A program made the position numbers and the translations under genes. This document shows, piece after piece, positions 7,361 through 14,804 of a stretch of DNA of 26,071 nt (positions within the stretch are counted from its first letter, which is position 1; every line of letters starts with the position of its first letter). The stretch is from Deltaproteobacteria bacterium UBA6601 (GTDB lineage: Bacteria; Myxococcota_A; UBA796; UBA9615), in NCBI GenBank assembly GCA_002433485.1, contig DJIF01000144.1, positions 1-26,071 on the forward strand, in the 5' to 3' direction. Below the pieces are notes generated by a model that ran no database searches, was not told where the DNA came from, and saw nothing but the letters and a program-made list of their open reading frames with translations.

Positions 7361-8550
7361 GGAAGCACGGAGTCCAGCGCCTGGACCACCTGCTCAGTCT
7401 GCTGCCGAATCGCAGCTGACTGCTCTAGATGGACAAACCGGCCGGAAGCAGAGTCAGCAGCTTCGGTGCAAGGCTCCGCGGCGTTGTTCAAATAGCGACC
7501 CTGAGTGTTGGTCGTTCCGCACACCCGGGTGTAGACCACAGCGCCCGGGTAGTCATTGCACGAGGTCACCGGCTCGCCAGGAAAGGCCGCGGCCAGCGCG
7601 GTCCCAATCAACGCGACCGCACTGCCGGCGGCGGCGGCCTCCTCGGTGCCATCAGAGATACTGATTCCATCATCGTTCATACCGTTAAGACTAAGGGCCC
7701 AGTCGGCTTCATAAGCATCGGCGAGCAGCTCATGGATACGCTGATAAATGGTGAAGTCCATGTGACCCATGTCCGACTCGCGAAACGCCTGCGCCCCGGA
7801 ATCACCACCGCAGACCCCTGTGGTACCGCTGCAACCGGACTCACCACTATTCGCGCAGCGATGGGTGCCTGAAACGATCAAGGCCCTTGCCCTCAGCTCG
7901 TGAAAGGCCTCTTTACCCTGCTCCAGGGTTCCTGCCTCAAACCAAGGGTGCGGCACCCCAAGAATCAGGGGACGAGCCCCCAGCGAACGCCAGGCAAATA
8001 AGGTTCGACCGGTACCAGAGCCGTCCAGCAGCGGCCGCGGGCGCCACAGCGCAGTACCGTACTCGTCACCTTCACCGCTGCACAGCTCGTAGTCCACCAA
8101 GGCTGCAAGTCCCAGGGCGATCTGGTAGTCACCGTCGAGCAGAGCAGACAGGGAACCTGCTACCGCAGCTATGGTGTCAGGTCCGGTGACGAGATAGCCA
8201 TCGGAGTCCGGTGCAGGCGGCTGCACCTCATCGACGTCGAAGGCCGTAAGCACCCCGCCCTGACAGGGAGGCAAAAACTCTGTGATGTCCACCGGTGCGG
8301 CAGAGTCATCATCGTCAGCCGAGTCGTCGTCGTCAGCCGAGTCGTCGTCGTCAGCCGAGTCGTCGTCGTCAGCCGAGTCGTCGTCATCAGGCACGATGCT
8401 GTAGCCGCTGTCGTCATCATCTCCAGACGGGCGATCCAGACAACCGCAACCCTGGGCGCCACCAGTATCGGCGCAATGCAGCGACGAGAACGCTACCAGC
8501 AGCAAAGCGACCAAACGAAACAGGCTTAGATGACCCTGAGAACGACGCAC
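7357..8550 (-). CDS. Lipoprotein with Asp-Ser repeat and possible hydrolase domain
   Basis: A 397-residue predicted lipoprotein. I start it at GTG 8550 because GGAGA lies 8 bases upstream and this gives a normal signal peptide ending FSSLHC. After the Cys comes a flexible acidic spacer with five tandem DDDDSA units. The rest (residues about 90-397) contains conserved-looking His-bearing motifs: GVPHPWFEAGT, IVSGTHRCANS and RESDMGHMDF, then ALSLNGM and SISDGT. These resemble, faintly, zinc amidohydrolase-like secreted proteins (N-formylglutamate amidohydrolase or poly-gamma-glutamate hydrolase-like), but I cannot name the family. Many Cys residues suggest disulfides, hence an extracytoplasmic location. 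It is coupled by ATGA to the lipoprotein gene at 6629-7360. Confidence 0.8.
   Translation of the reverse strand: MRRSQGHLSLFRLVALLLVAFSSLHCADTGGAQGCGCLDRPSGDDDDSGYSIVPDDDDSADDDDSADDDDSADDDDSADDDDSAAPVDITEFLPPCQGGVLTAFDVDEVQPPAPDSDGYLVTGPDTIAAVAGSLSALLDGDYQIALGLAALVDYELCSGEGDEYGTALWRPRPLLDGSGTGRTLFAWRSLGARPLILGVPHPWFEAGTLEQGKEAFHELRARALIVSGTHRCANSGESGCSGTTGVCGGDSGAQAFRESDMGHMDFTIYQRIHELLADAYEADWALSLNGMNDDGISISDGTEEAAAAGSAVALIGTALAAAFPGEPVTSCNDYPGAVVYTRVCGTTNTQGRYLNNAAEPCTEAADSASGRFVHLEQSAAIRQQTEQVVQALDSVLP
8300..8389 (-). repeat. 18-bp tandem repeat, 5 units (DDDDSA)
   Basis: Five 18-base units run from 8300 to 8389. The middle three (8318-8335, 8336-8353, 8354-8371) are identical and the outer two differ by a few, mostly synonymous, bases. 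Each codes on the minus strand for DDDDSA. It lies just after the lipidated Cys of the surrounding lipoprotein and so acts as a flexible acidic tether. Unit number may vary between strains. Confidence 0.95.
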
Positions 8551-8665
8551 GAAGAAGTCTCCAGGCAACACTATCGGCGAAAGAGGCCAGAGAGTTGAGG
8601 GCCGATGCCGACCCTTAGCGCTCAAAACCGCCACTGCTCACCGGCAGCGGCAGGCTGAAGTGACA

Positions 8666-8698
8666 ACTGGCACCGGACCCAGCGGGCCCGGTGCCAGT
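8666..8698 (-). terminator. Strong hairpin, probable ahcY terminator
   Basis: Two 15-base arms (8666-8680 and 8684-8698) flank the triloop 8681-8683. Eleven outer bases (ACTGGCACCGG) pair perfectly. The only imperfect pair is A-C in a plus-strand transcript but becomes a stable G-U pair in the minus-strand transcript, which fits the ahcY direction. It begins 8 bases after the ahcY stop. The following T tract is poor (TTGTCACTTC), so release may be partial or factor-assisted. Confidence 0.7.
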
Positions 8699-8705
8699 CA
8701 AAAAC

Positions 8706-10043
8706 TCAATACCGATAGTGCTCCGGCTTATAGGGCCCTTCCACCGGCAGGCCGAGATAGGCGGCCTGACTCTCACTCAGCTCAGTAAGCTTTACGCCCA
8801 GCTTGCCAAGATGGAGGCGAGCCACCTCCTCATCCAGCTCCTTGGGCAACATGAAGACGCCCAACTCATAGTCCTTCTCCCACAGCTCAATCTGGGCCAG
8901 GACCTGATTAGTAAAGGATGCCGACATCACAAAAGAAGGATGTCCGGTAGCGCAACCGAGGTTCACCAGGCGACCCCGAGCAAGAACCACCAGGCGGCGA
9001 CCATCGCTGTACTTGAAGATGTCCACCTGAGGCTTGACGTTGATCTCCTCGATCCCGCTGTGCTGCTCCAGGTAGGCAATGTCGATCTCACTATCGAAGT
9101 GTCCGATGTTGCACAGAATGGCCAGATCCTTCATCTGATCCATGTGCTTCCCGGCCACAACACCTTCACAGCCAGTAGCAGTGACGATGATATCGGCAAT
9201 GGACGCAGCCTCCTCCATGGTCGTTACCTCGTAGCCCTCCATAGCGGCCTGCAAGGCACAGATCGGATCGATCTCGGTAACAATCACCCGAGCACCCAGA
9301 CCGCGCATGGAATCTGCACAGCCCTTACCGACACCGCCGTAACCGGCCACCACAACCACCTTGCCGGCAATCATGATGTCCGTGGCACGCTTGATGCCAT
9401 CAGCCAGGGACTCACGGCAGCCATAGGTGTTATCGAACTTGGACTTAGTGACCGAATCGTTGACGTTGATGCAGGGAACCTTGAGCTCACCAGTCTCAAA
9501 CATCTGATAGAGGCGCGCCACCCCAGTGGTGGTCTCCTCTGAGATGCCACGTACCTTGTCGAGCAGTTCGGGATAGTCCCGGTGCATGATCGCGGTCAGG
9601 TCGCCACCATCGTCGAGAATGAGGTTCGGACCGGCCTCACCAAAAGCAGCAATCTGCTGGTGAATGCACCAGTCGTACTCCTCCTCGGTCTCGCCCTTCC
9701 ACGCATAGACCGGGGTGCCGGTCGCGGCAATGGCTGCAGCAGCGTGATCCTGGGTGCTGTAGATGTTGCAAGAGGTCCAGGTGACCTTGGCACCAAGAGC
9801 CTGAAGTGTCTCTATCAGTACCGCCGTCTGAATGGTCATGTGCAGGCAACCGGCGACGCGCGCACCCTTAAGGGGCTGGCTGACAGCGTACTTATCGCGC
9901 AGAGCCATCAGGCCAGGCATCTCCTGCTCGGCCATCTCGATCTCTTTGCGGCCCCACTCGGCCAGACTCAAGTCCGCGACCTTATGGGGAAGCACGTTGG
10001 TGCCCGAAGGAGTGGGGTTCGTTTCCGTGTGAGTAGCTACCAT
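8706..10043 (-). CDS. ahcY: Adenosylhomocysteinase (SAH hydrolase)
   Basis: A 445-residue full-length enzyme. It reversibly splits S-adenosyl-homocysteine, the product inhibitor of methyltransferases, into adenosine and homocysteine in the cytoplasm, using bound NAD. Seen: the substrate-domain motif GCLHMTIQTAVLIETL, ILDDGGD, the NDSVTKSKFDNTYGCRESL segment with the catalytic Lys and Asp, the Rossmann NAD motif VVVAGYGGVGKGCA, and the family's C-terminal end KPEHYRY. AGGAG lies about 9 bases before ATG 10043. It is 17 bases downstream of an ArsR-family methyltransferase-like regulator on the same strand, and a hairpin follows its stop, so regulator and ahcY form a two-gene operon. SAH is the likely signal for that operon. 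Confidence 0.98.
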   Translation of the reverse strand: MVATHTETNPTPSGTNVLPHKVADLSLAEWGRKEIEMAEQEMPGLMALRDKYAVSQPLKGARVAGCLHMTIQTAVLIETLQALGAKVTWTSCNIYSTQDHAAAAIAATGTPVYAWKGETEEEYDWCIHQQIAAFGEAGPNLILDDGGDLTAIMHRDYPELLDKVRGISEETTTGVARLYQMFETGELKVPCINVNDSVTKSKFDNTYGCRESLADGIKRATDIMIAGKVVVVAGYGGVGKGCADSMRGLGARVIVTEIDPICALQAAMEGYEVTTMEEAASIADIIVTATGCEGVVAGKHMDQMKDLAILCNIGHFDSEIDIAYLEQHSGIEEINVKPQVDIFKYSDGRRLVVLARGRLVNLGCATGHPSFVMSASFTNQVLAQIELWEKDYELGVFMLPKELDEEVARLHLGKLGVKLTELSESQAAYLGLPVEGPYKPEHYRY

Positions 10044-10060
10044 GACTTCAAACTCCTGCC

Positions 10061-11035
10061 TCAGCTGAGGTTGGGGGTGGATGGGCTCGGCCCGGTGCCG
10101 ATAGCCCGGATGGCCGACGCAACAAAAGCTGCCGGCGCACCCTGTTGGGGGGGAGGAATTGACTCAATGGAGAGGTCGGCAAAACCAGCCTCCCCAAGCC
10201 AATGGGAAATATCAGATGTGGAGAAGCCGAGCCACTGATCCGCGAATCTATCGCGCATCCACTCCTCATCGTGAGGTAGGAAATCGCCTAGCAATAGCCT
10301 ACCCCCGGGGCGTAGCACACGGTGGATTTCAGCGACTGCTTGAGCTGGCTCAGGCGCATGATGCAGCACCATATTAGCGAGCACCGCGTCCACCTCACCG
10401 TCCTGCAGCGGAAGATGAGCCAGATCGCCAAGACGAAAATCAATATCAGCAATGCCGGAAGCACCTGCCCGACGCCTGGCCTGCTCCAGCATGGTCGGCG
10501 AAGCGTCTACAGCGATGATCCGCTCCGCGAGCCGGCTCAACTCGGGCAGAATCCGGCCGGTCCCCGTGCCCAGGTCGACAACAATCCCCTGACCAGGGAC
10601 CTGCTCCAACAGACGCGGCAAGCAATCGGCAGAGCCAAGCCAGGCATCACGGTCGTGCTCACGGGCCCTGTCACCAAAGAAGCTGGTGCTGCGCGCACGG
10701 CGCTCATCCCAGACCTCATGGAGGCGCCGCGCCAGCTCTGCTCCCAGGGAAGGGCTGTGTGCGGCAACCCAGAGCTGTAGATCGAGCGCTGAATCGGACA
10801 GGTCAGTGCGCCAAGCGTAGTAAATCAACCGCCCCTCACGCCGCGATGCGAGCAGTCCCGCATCCATCAAAATGCGTAAATTGCGGGACACCGTCGACTG
10901 GCCGGCCCCAAGCACCCTGATGAGCTCAGAGACATTAAAAGAGCCGGCGATCAGCAGCCGAGCCAGCTGCAGCCGAGCCGGATCACCCAGAGCCTTGAGC
11001 TGAGAACTCGCTGATTGTTCTTCATTAACTGCCAT
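10061..11035 (-). CDS. ArsR-family regulator fused to SAM-methyltransferase domain (SahR-like)
   Basis: A 324-residue fusion. Residues about 8-78 are an ArsR winged helix (LKALGDPARLQLARLL, the recognition helix SELIRVLGAGQSTVSRNLR, and the wing SRREGRLIYYAW); no metal-binding Cys pair is seen. Residues about 110-290 are a class I methyltransferase fold with motif I VVDLGTGTGRILPEL, acidic IIAVDAS and the typical HRVLRPGGRLLLGDF. Family knowledge: SahR-type regulators of methionine recycling in Proteobacteria have this build, sit beside ahcY and release DNA on binding SAH. Here it precedes ahcY by 17 bases and has a perfect inverted repeat just upstream, consistent with autoregulation. It could instead be an active methyltransferase. 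ATG 11035 is almost adjacent to the operator, with a poor ribosome-binding site. Confidence 0.92.
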   Translation of the reverse strand: MAVNEEQSASSQLKALGDPARLQLARLLIAGSFNVSELIRVLGAGQSTVSRNLRILMDAGLLASRREGRLIYYAWRTDLSDSALDLQLWVAAHSPSLGAELARRLHEVWDERRARSTSFFGDRAREHDRDAWLGSADCLPRLLEQVPGQGIVVDLGTGTGRILPELSRLAERIIAVDASPTMLEQARRRAGASGIADIDFRLGDLAHLPLQDGEVDAVLANMVLHHAPEPAQAVAEIHRVLRPGGRLLLGDFLPHDEEWMRDRFADQWLGFSTSDISHWLGEAGFADLSIESIPPPQQGAPAAFVASAIRAIGTGPSPSTPNLS

Positions 11036-11046
11036 TGGGGCTCAAT

Positions 11047-11066
11047 ATATCTAAAAATGTAGATAT
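11047..11066. promoter_or_regulatory. Candidate operator palindrome for the ArsR-methyltransferase/ahcY operon
   Basis: ATATCTA (11047-11053), a 6-base spacer, then TAGATAT (11060-11066): a perfect 7-base inverted repeat in an AT-rich island of a GC-rich region, only 11 bases before the regulator's ATG. Size, symmetry and place fit a dimeric ArsR-family binding site. It lies between divergent genes, so it may also affect the plus-strand gene at 11169. Confidence 0.65.
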
Positions 11067-11168
11067 GTCGATTCGTTTTCCGCGAAAGCACCCTCTGAAG
11101 CCCCGCACAAAGCCTTTTAGAGCCTCAGTAATGATCGAAATTTGCACTTCCAACCTGTGGATCGGAAA

Positions 11169-11423
11169 GTGCGTGACGTGAGTCGTGACAACTATCCAGA
11201 CCATCCCATCAAGCTGCCTCCCGGGCGCTACCGCTTGTTCGGCTTTCCGCCGATGACCGGACTGGCCCTCGACAAGTGGATTGAGATCGATGCCAGCAAC
11301 TCCCTGGGCTGCTACGGTCCTGCGGACATCCCTGTACATCGGGCTATTCCCAACATCACTCGCATCGAAAACGAGCACGGCACCACGATCTGGCCGAGGC
11401 AGCAATGCGTAGAAAACCCATAA
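11169..11423 (+). CDS. Small hypothetical protein
   Basis: A frame of 84 codons from GTG 11169 to 11423. GTG 11178 and TTG 11142 are other possible starts; I prefer 11169 because a GTGGA sequence lies 7 bases upstream, but this is uncertain. Support that it is real comes from third-codon G/C preference like its neighbours, a protein-like composition (LPPGRYRLFGFPPMTGLAL, DKWIEIDASNSLGCYG), and a 19-base overlap with the start of the next gene, a common operon arrangement. There is no signal peptide or membrane segment. The family is not recognised. It lies across the intergenic region from the ArsR-methyltransferase regulator. Confidence 0.5.
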   Translation: MRDVSRDNYPDHPIKLPPGRYRLFGFPPMTGLALDKWIEIDASNSLGCYGPADIPVHRAIPNITRIENEHGTTIWPRQQCVENP

Positions 11424-13453
11424 TCCTCTTATCCTCAGCAGGCGACCGCGGGCTACTGGGAGTCCTGCTCCTGTTACTCAGCCTGAGTGCCTGCACCCAG
11501 GCTCCTGAGCCATCCTCAACCCAGGCACTGTTTGATCCCGAACTTGGCGGTGGATTCTGGTCGATGCCCTGGCCTGGCGATCAGCGGCGCACCATAAACG
11601 AGCATGGGAGACTGGCAGGCCCCGATATGAGCGGCTTTCCCAATCCCTCCGACAACGGGATGCTCAACACCTATCTGGCACTCGCGACCAGCGAACTCGA
11701 TGGCTTCGGCCTCAATGCGCCGATCAACTTTGCCTTCAACGGACCGGTCACTGTACCGGAGTTAAGCGCCGAATCCATCGCCGCCTCAGCCCGCTGCGAA
11801 GGACCGATTCGCATTCTCAACATCGACCCCAACTCAGCAGACTATGACCGCTGCCTGCCGGCACGCTGGGAGCTCCGCAGCGAGCACAGTGATCCCTATC
11901 TGGCCGAGCACCACCTCGCTGTCGCGCCTTACTGGGGCTTTCCTTTGCAGGAATCGACTCGCTATGCAGTCGTGCTCAGCGAACTCAGCGATCAGGAAGG
12001 GGCCATGATCGAGGGACCAGCTCTGCTGCGCGCATTACTGACGGGACAAGCAGTGGAGCAGGCCGAACTCCAGGATCTGTTTGAACCGCTTGCGGCAGCG
12101 CTCGGGACTCTGCCTGAAAATACCGGCGCAGCTCACCTGGCCGGCGAGAACCAAGACCCCAGCCGCTGGATTGCCAGCGCTACCGTGTTTACCACTCAAG
12201 ACGCCACCAGCGAGATGGAGCTGCTGTCGGACTTCATCCGCGCCGACTCGAGCTACCCTCAGTGGCAACCTGAATTGAGCTTGCTGGAAGCGGACCACGA
12301 AGAATTCCAGAACGAATTCAGCCTATATGACGGCAGTTACCTGGCACGCAATTTCCAGCGGGGCAGTCTTCCCTACGCCAGCGAAGGCGGCGGCTTTCAG
12401 CTCAAAGACGGGCGCCCGGTGGGAATGTCCGAAGAGCGGATCCCCTTCATCATCGGCACCCCTCGCCCCAGCAAGGTGCAGCCGGACAGCGGCTGGCCGG
12501 TCCTGCTCCATGCCCACGGCACCACCGGTGATCGCTTCAGCCATATGACCGGCGGCAACCTGCGCCCCGGCTTTCTGGCGGCCAACCGGGGCTTTCTATC
12601 GATCGTAATTCCGCAGCCGTTCCACGGTGACCGCTGGCCAGCCGGCAACGAGACCCTGGAGAGTCTCTACTCGTTCAACTACTTCAATCCAGAGTCCGGA
12701 AGGGCTACCTTCCGCCAGGGCGCACTGGACACTATCACCCTCATTGAATTCGTCCGCCGCAACATGGCACAGGGGGGAGCGCTGGCCGAGGCCTACCCCG
12801 AGCTGCGCATTGACCCGGAGCAAATCTACTTCCTAGGTCACAGCCAGGGAGGAATCACCGGAGCCATCGCCCTGCCCTCGGCACAGGGGGTGCGAGGCTG
12901 GGTACTAAGCGGTGCCGGCGGTGGCATCAGCATCACCATGATGGAGCGAGAAGACCCGCTGATCATCCGCGATACCATCCTCACCGCGCTGGCAGCCCCC
13001 GACGGCACTGAATTGTTTGAGATGCATCCGCTGCTGGGCATGGTGCAGATGCTGGCTGAGACCACCGACCCCATTAACTATGCACGTAAGTGGCTGTCTG
13101 CAGAGCACGGCGATCCGGCCTCTGTGCTGTTGACCGAAGGGCTGCGCGATGCTCAGACCCCTCCAGCGACCACCGAAGCCCTCGCGGTCGCCGGTGGACT
13201 GCCCATTGCCCAGCCCTATCTGGAGCGCGAGGTGCTGGGCATGGAGTTCGCGGGACTTGAGCCGCTCGCGACTCCCTACACTGGCAACGCCGAGCATGAC
13301 GCTGGCCCCCTGGTGACCACAGGCCTAGCCCAATTCAACCGCAATCACTTCGCCATCTTCAACAACGGAGATGCAGCGCTGCTGTGGTCCAACTTCCTGT
13401 ACTCTCAGGTGCGCGACGGTGGTCCTGGTGAGCTCGGTGCCGAATTCCCTTGA
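11405..13453 (+). CDS. Alpha/beta-hydrolase lipoprotein
   Basis: A 682-residue lipoprotein. The signal peptide contains LLLLLSLSAC, a good lipobox. Residues about 100-260 form an N-terminal region like those of bacterial surface lipases (NFAFNGPV, then STRYAVVLSEL). The C-terminal half is an alpha/beta hydrolase: oxyanion-hole motif LLHAHGTTG, nucleophile elbow LGHSQGGITG with Ser 480, plausible acid Asp 582 in LRDAQTPP, and plausible His 648 in RNHFAIF. That is a complete triad, so an active esterase or lipase facing outward is likely; the substrate is unknown. It resembles the virulence-factor-lipase (VolA-like) group in layout. GAGG lies about 6 bases before ATG 11405. It overlaps the small upstream gene and is 51 bases before xseB. 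Confidence 0.85.
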   Translation: MRRKPIILLSSAGDRGLLGVLLLLLSLSACTQAPEPSSTQALFDPELGGGFWSMPWPGDQRRTINEHGRLAGPDMSGFPNPSDNGMLNTYLALATSELDGFGLNAPINFAFNGPVTVPELSAESIAASARCEGPIRILNIDPNSADYDRCLPARWELRSEHSDPYLAEHHLAVAPYWGFPLQESTRYAVVLSELSDQEGAMIEGPALLRALLTGQAVEQAELQDLFEPLAAALGTLPENTGAAHLAGENQDPSRWIASATVFTTQDATSEMELLSDFIRADSSYPQWQPELSLLEADHEEFQNEFSLYDGSYLARNFQRGSLPYASEGGGFQLKDGRPVGMSEERIPFIIGTPRPSKVQPDSGWPVLLHAHGTTGDRFSHMTGGNLRPGFLAANRGFLSIVIPQPFHGDRWPAGNETLESLYSFNYFNPESGRATFRQGALDTITLIEFVRRNMAQGGALAEAYPELRIDPEQIYFLGHSQGGITGAIALPSAQGVRGWVLSGAGGGISITMMEREDPLIIRDTILTALAAPDGTELFEMHPLLGMVQMLAETTDPINYARKWLSAEHGDPASVLLTEGLRDAQTPPATTEALAVAGGLPIAQPYLEREVLGMEFAGLEPLATPYTGNAEHDAGPLVTTGLAQFNRNHFAIFNNGDAALLWSNFLYSQVRDGGPGELGAEFP

Positions 13454-13504
13454 TCGACACCGCGGCCTTGACCCTACCCCCTCAAGCAGCTAGTCCCCGT
13501 CACC

Positions 13505-13858
13505 ATGAGCAACCAGCAAGACCAGCCGAACCCTCCCGCCGAAGCCCTCAGCTTCGAAGCCGCCCTCGAAGAGCTGGAGGGGATCGTAGGCGAACTGGAA
13601 CGCGGCGAGACCGACCTTGAGCGCTCCATCGAGCGCTTCGAGCGAGGCATGGCGCTGGCTCGGCGCTGCGAAGAGCGGCTCGGTGAGGCGGAGGCCAAGG
13701 TAGCGGTGCTCCTCAAGGAGGGGAACCGCATTGTCTCAGTTGACATGGACACTGGCGAACCGCTGGCCGAGTACCAAGACCCGGGCGACGAAATCCTCCC
13801 AGAGGCCAATGACCCGCGCATCGCCACTCCTCCCGACGACGACGAAATCCCCTTCTAG
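13505..13858 (+). CDS. xseB: Exonuclease VII small subunit with SSB-like acidic tip
   Basis: A 117-residue XseB. With XseA it forms exonuclease VII, which degrades single-stranded DNA from either end in the cytoplasm. The core (residues about 15-78) shows the family pattern SFEAALEELEGIVGELERGE, then LERSIERFERGMALARRCEE, then LGEAEAKV. Typical XseB proteins are about 80 residues; this one has an extra acidic, Pro-rich tail of about 38 residues ending PDDDEIPF. That end closely matches the C-terminal tip of SSB proteins (DDDIPF-type), including the SSB in this window (SDDEDIPF), though the codons differ. The tail may let exonuclease VII bind partners that normally read the SSB tip. xseA is not next to it. 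No clear ribosome-binding site is seen. The prenyl synthase gene starts 4 bases after the stop. Confidence 0.93.
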   Translation: MSNQQDQPNPPAEALSFEAALEELEGIVGELERGETDLERSIERFERGMALARRCEERLGEAEAKVAVLLKEGNRIVSVDMDTGEPLAEYQDPGDEILPEANDPRIATPPDDDEIPF

Positions 13859-13862
13859 ACCG

Positions 13863-14795
13863 ATGTCAGAATCGCCCTCAAGCGCCATGAATCCAGCAAC
13901 AAAAGAACGCCTAGACGGCTGGCTTACCGAACGCAGAGTCCTTATCGACGAGGCGCTGCGACGCTTCCTGCCGACTCCAGCGCGATGGCCCCACCGCCTC
14001 CACGAGGCAATGTGCTGGTCGCTGTTCGGCGGTGGCAAGCGACTTCGACCCTTGCTCGCACTGGCAGCCTTCGAGGCCGTGGGCGGACGGCAAGAGCGCT
14101 CCTACGACGCCGTCCTCCCCGCTGCCTGTGCGGTTGAGATGATCCACACCTACAGCCTGCTCCACGACGACCTGCCTTGCATGGACGACGACGACGAGCG
14201 CCGCGGTAGGCCAACCTGCCACATACGCTTTGGCGAAGGGCTTGCACTGTTGGCCGGAGATGCGCTGCTCACTGAAGCCTTTCGGGTCGCACTGGATCCG
14301 ACCCACTATCGAGGTCTCGCCAACGCCGAACAGATCGGCACCGTCGCCGGTCGACTGGCGACAGCTGCAGGAATGAGCGGCATGGTCGGAGGGCAGTCGT
14401 CGGACCTTGGCTTTGAAGGACCCATCGATACGGAGGACAGTCTGACCTTCCTCCATAGGCGAAAGACCGGCGAGCTGTTCGCGTTCTCACTGTTCGCCGG
14501 CGCGGTCCTCGGCGGGGGCAGCCCAGAGCAGGTCCAAGCACTGAGCGAGTATGGCGAGACCCTGGGCCTGGCCTTTCAGGTAGCCGACGATCTCCTCGAC
14601 GCCCGCCAGGATCAGACCGAGCGGGCTCCAGAAGCCGACGAGACCCCATCGTTTCCTGCCCTACTTGGCCTGGAGAACAGTTGGGAGAGGGCCCTTGAGC
14701 TGGAGCGCCGAGCCCATGACCAGTTGGAGCTGTTTGGGGAGCAGGGAGAGCTGCTGGCAGCCCTGGTTTCCTTCGCGGTGCACCGCGACCACTGA
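13863..14795 (+). CDS. ispA: Short-chain polyprenyl (farnesyl/geranylgeranyl) diphosphate synthase
   Basis: A 310-residue trans-prenyltransferase that chains isopentenyl diphosphate onto allylic diphosphates, feeding quinone, undecaprenyl and terpenoid synthesis. Seen: GGGKRLRP (diphosphate-binding Lys and Arg), first aspartate-rich motif LLHDDLPCMDDDDERRGRPT, the GMSGMVGGQSSDL helix, HRRKTGELF, and second aspartate-rich motif FQVADDLLD. The first motif has the two-residue insertion typical of bacterial FPP/GGPP synthases. Start ATG 13863 is 4 bases after the xseB stop; ATG 13887 is an alternative, and a longer frame into xseB is unlikely. The region after motif two (residues about 245-265) is a little unusual and acidic. 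The order xseB-ispA-tlyA is common, but dxs, often found between the last two, is missing here. Product chain length cannot be read from the sequence alone. Confidence 0.93.
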   Translation: MSESPSSAMNPATKERLDGWLTERRVLIDEALRRFLPTPARWPHRLHEAMCWSLFGGGKRLRPLLALAAFEAVGGRQERSYDAVLPAACAVEMIHTYSLLHDDLPCMDDDDERRGRPTCHIRFGEGLALLAGDALLTEAFRVALDPTHYRGLANAEQIGTVAGRLATAAGMSGMVGGQSSDLGFEGPIDTEDSLTFLHRRKTGELFAFSLFAGAVLGGGSPEQVQALSEYGETLGLAFQVADDLLDARQDQTERAPEADETPSFPALLGLENSWERALELERRAHDQLELFGEQGELLAALVSFAVHRDH

Positions 14796-14804
14796 GCCAG
14801 CGGC

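Noticed and set aside
8691..9542. Long plus-strand open frame opposite ahcY
   Set aside because: It is fully antisense to a clearly functional, conserved ahcY; its protein has no recognisable motif and is explained by the codon bias of the minus strand.
11036..11168. SAH or SAM riboswitch before the regulator/ahcY operon
   Set aside because: The regulator's ATG lies only 11 bases from the operator palindrome, leaving no room for an aptamer, and no suitable paired structure was seen.
11025..11405. Minus-strand open frame upstream of the ArsR-methyltransferase gene
   Set aside because: It reads through the operator palindrome, overlaps the regulator start and lies opposite a plus-strand frame with better codon use.
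13731..13862. Upstream extension of the prenyl synthase into xseB
   Set aside because: The extra 44 residues are low-quality (Pro, Ser, Thr, Arg rich) and out of frame with xseB. ATG 13863, just after the xseB stop, gives the normal family length.
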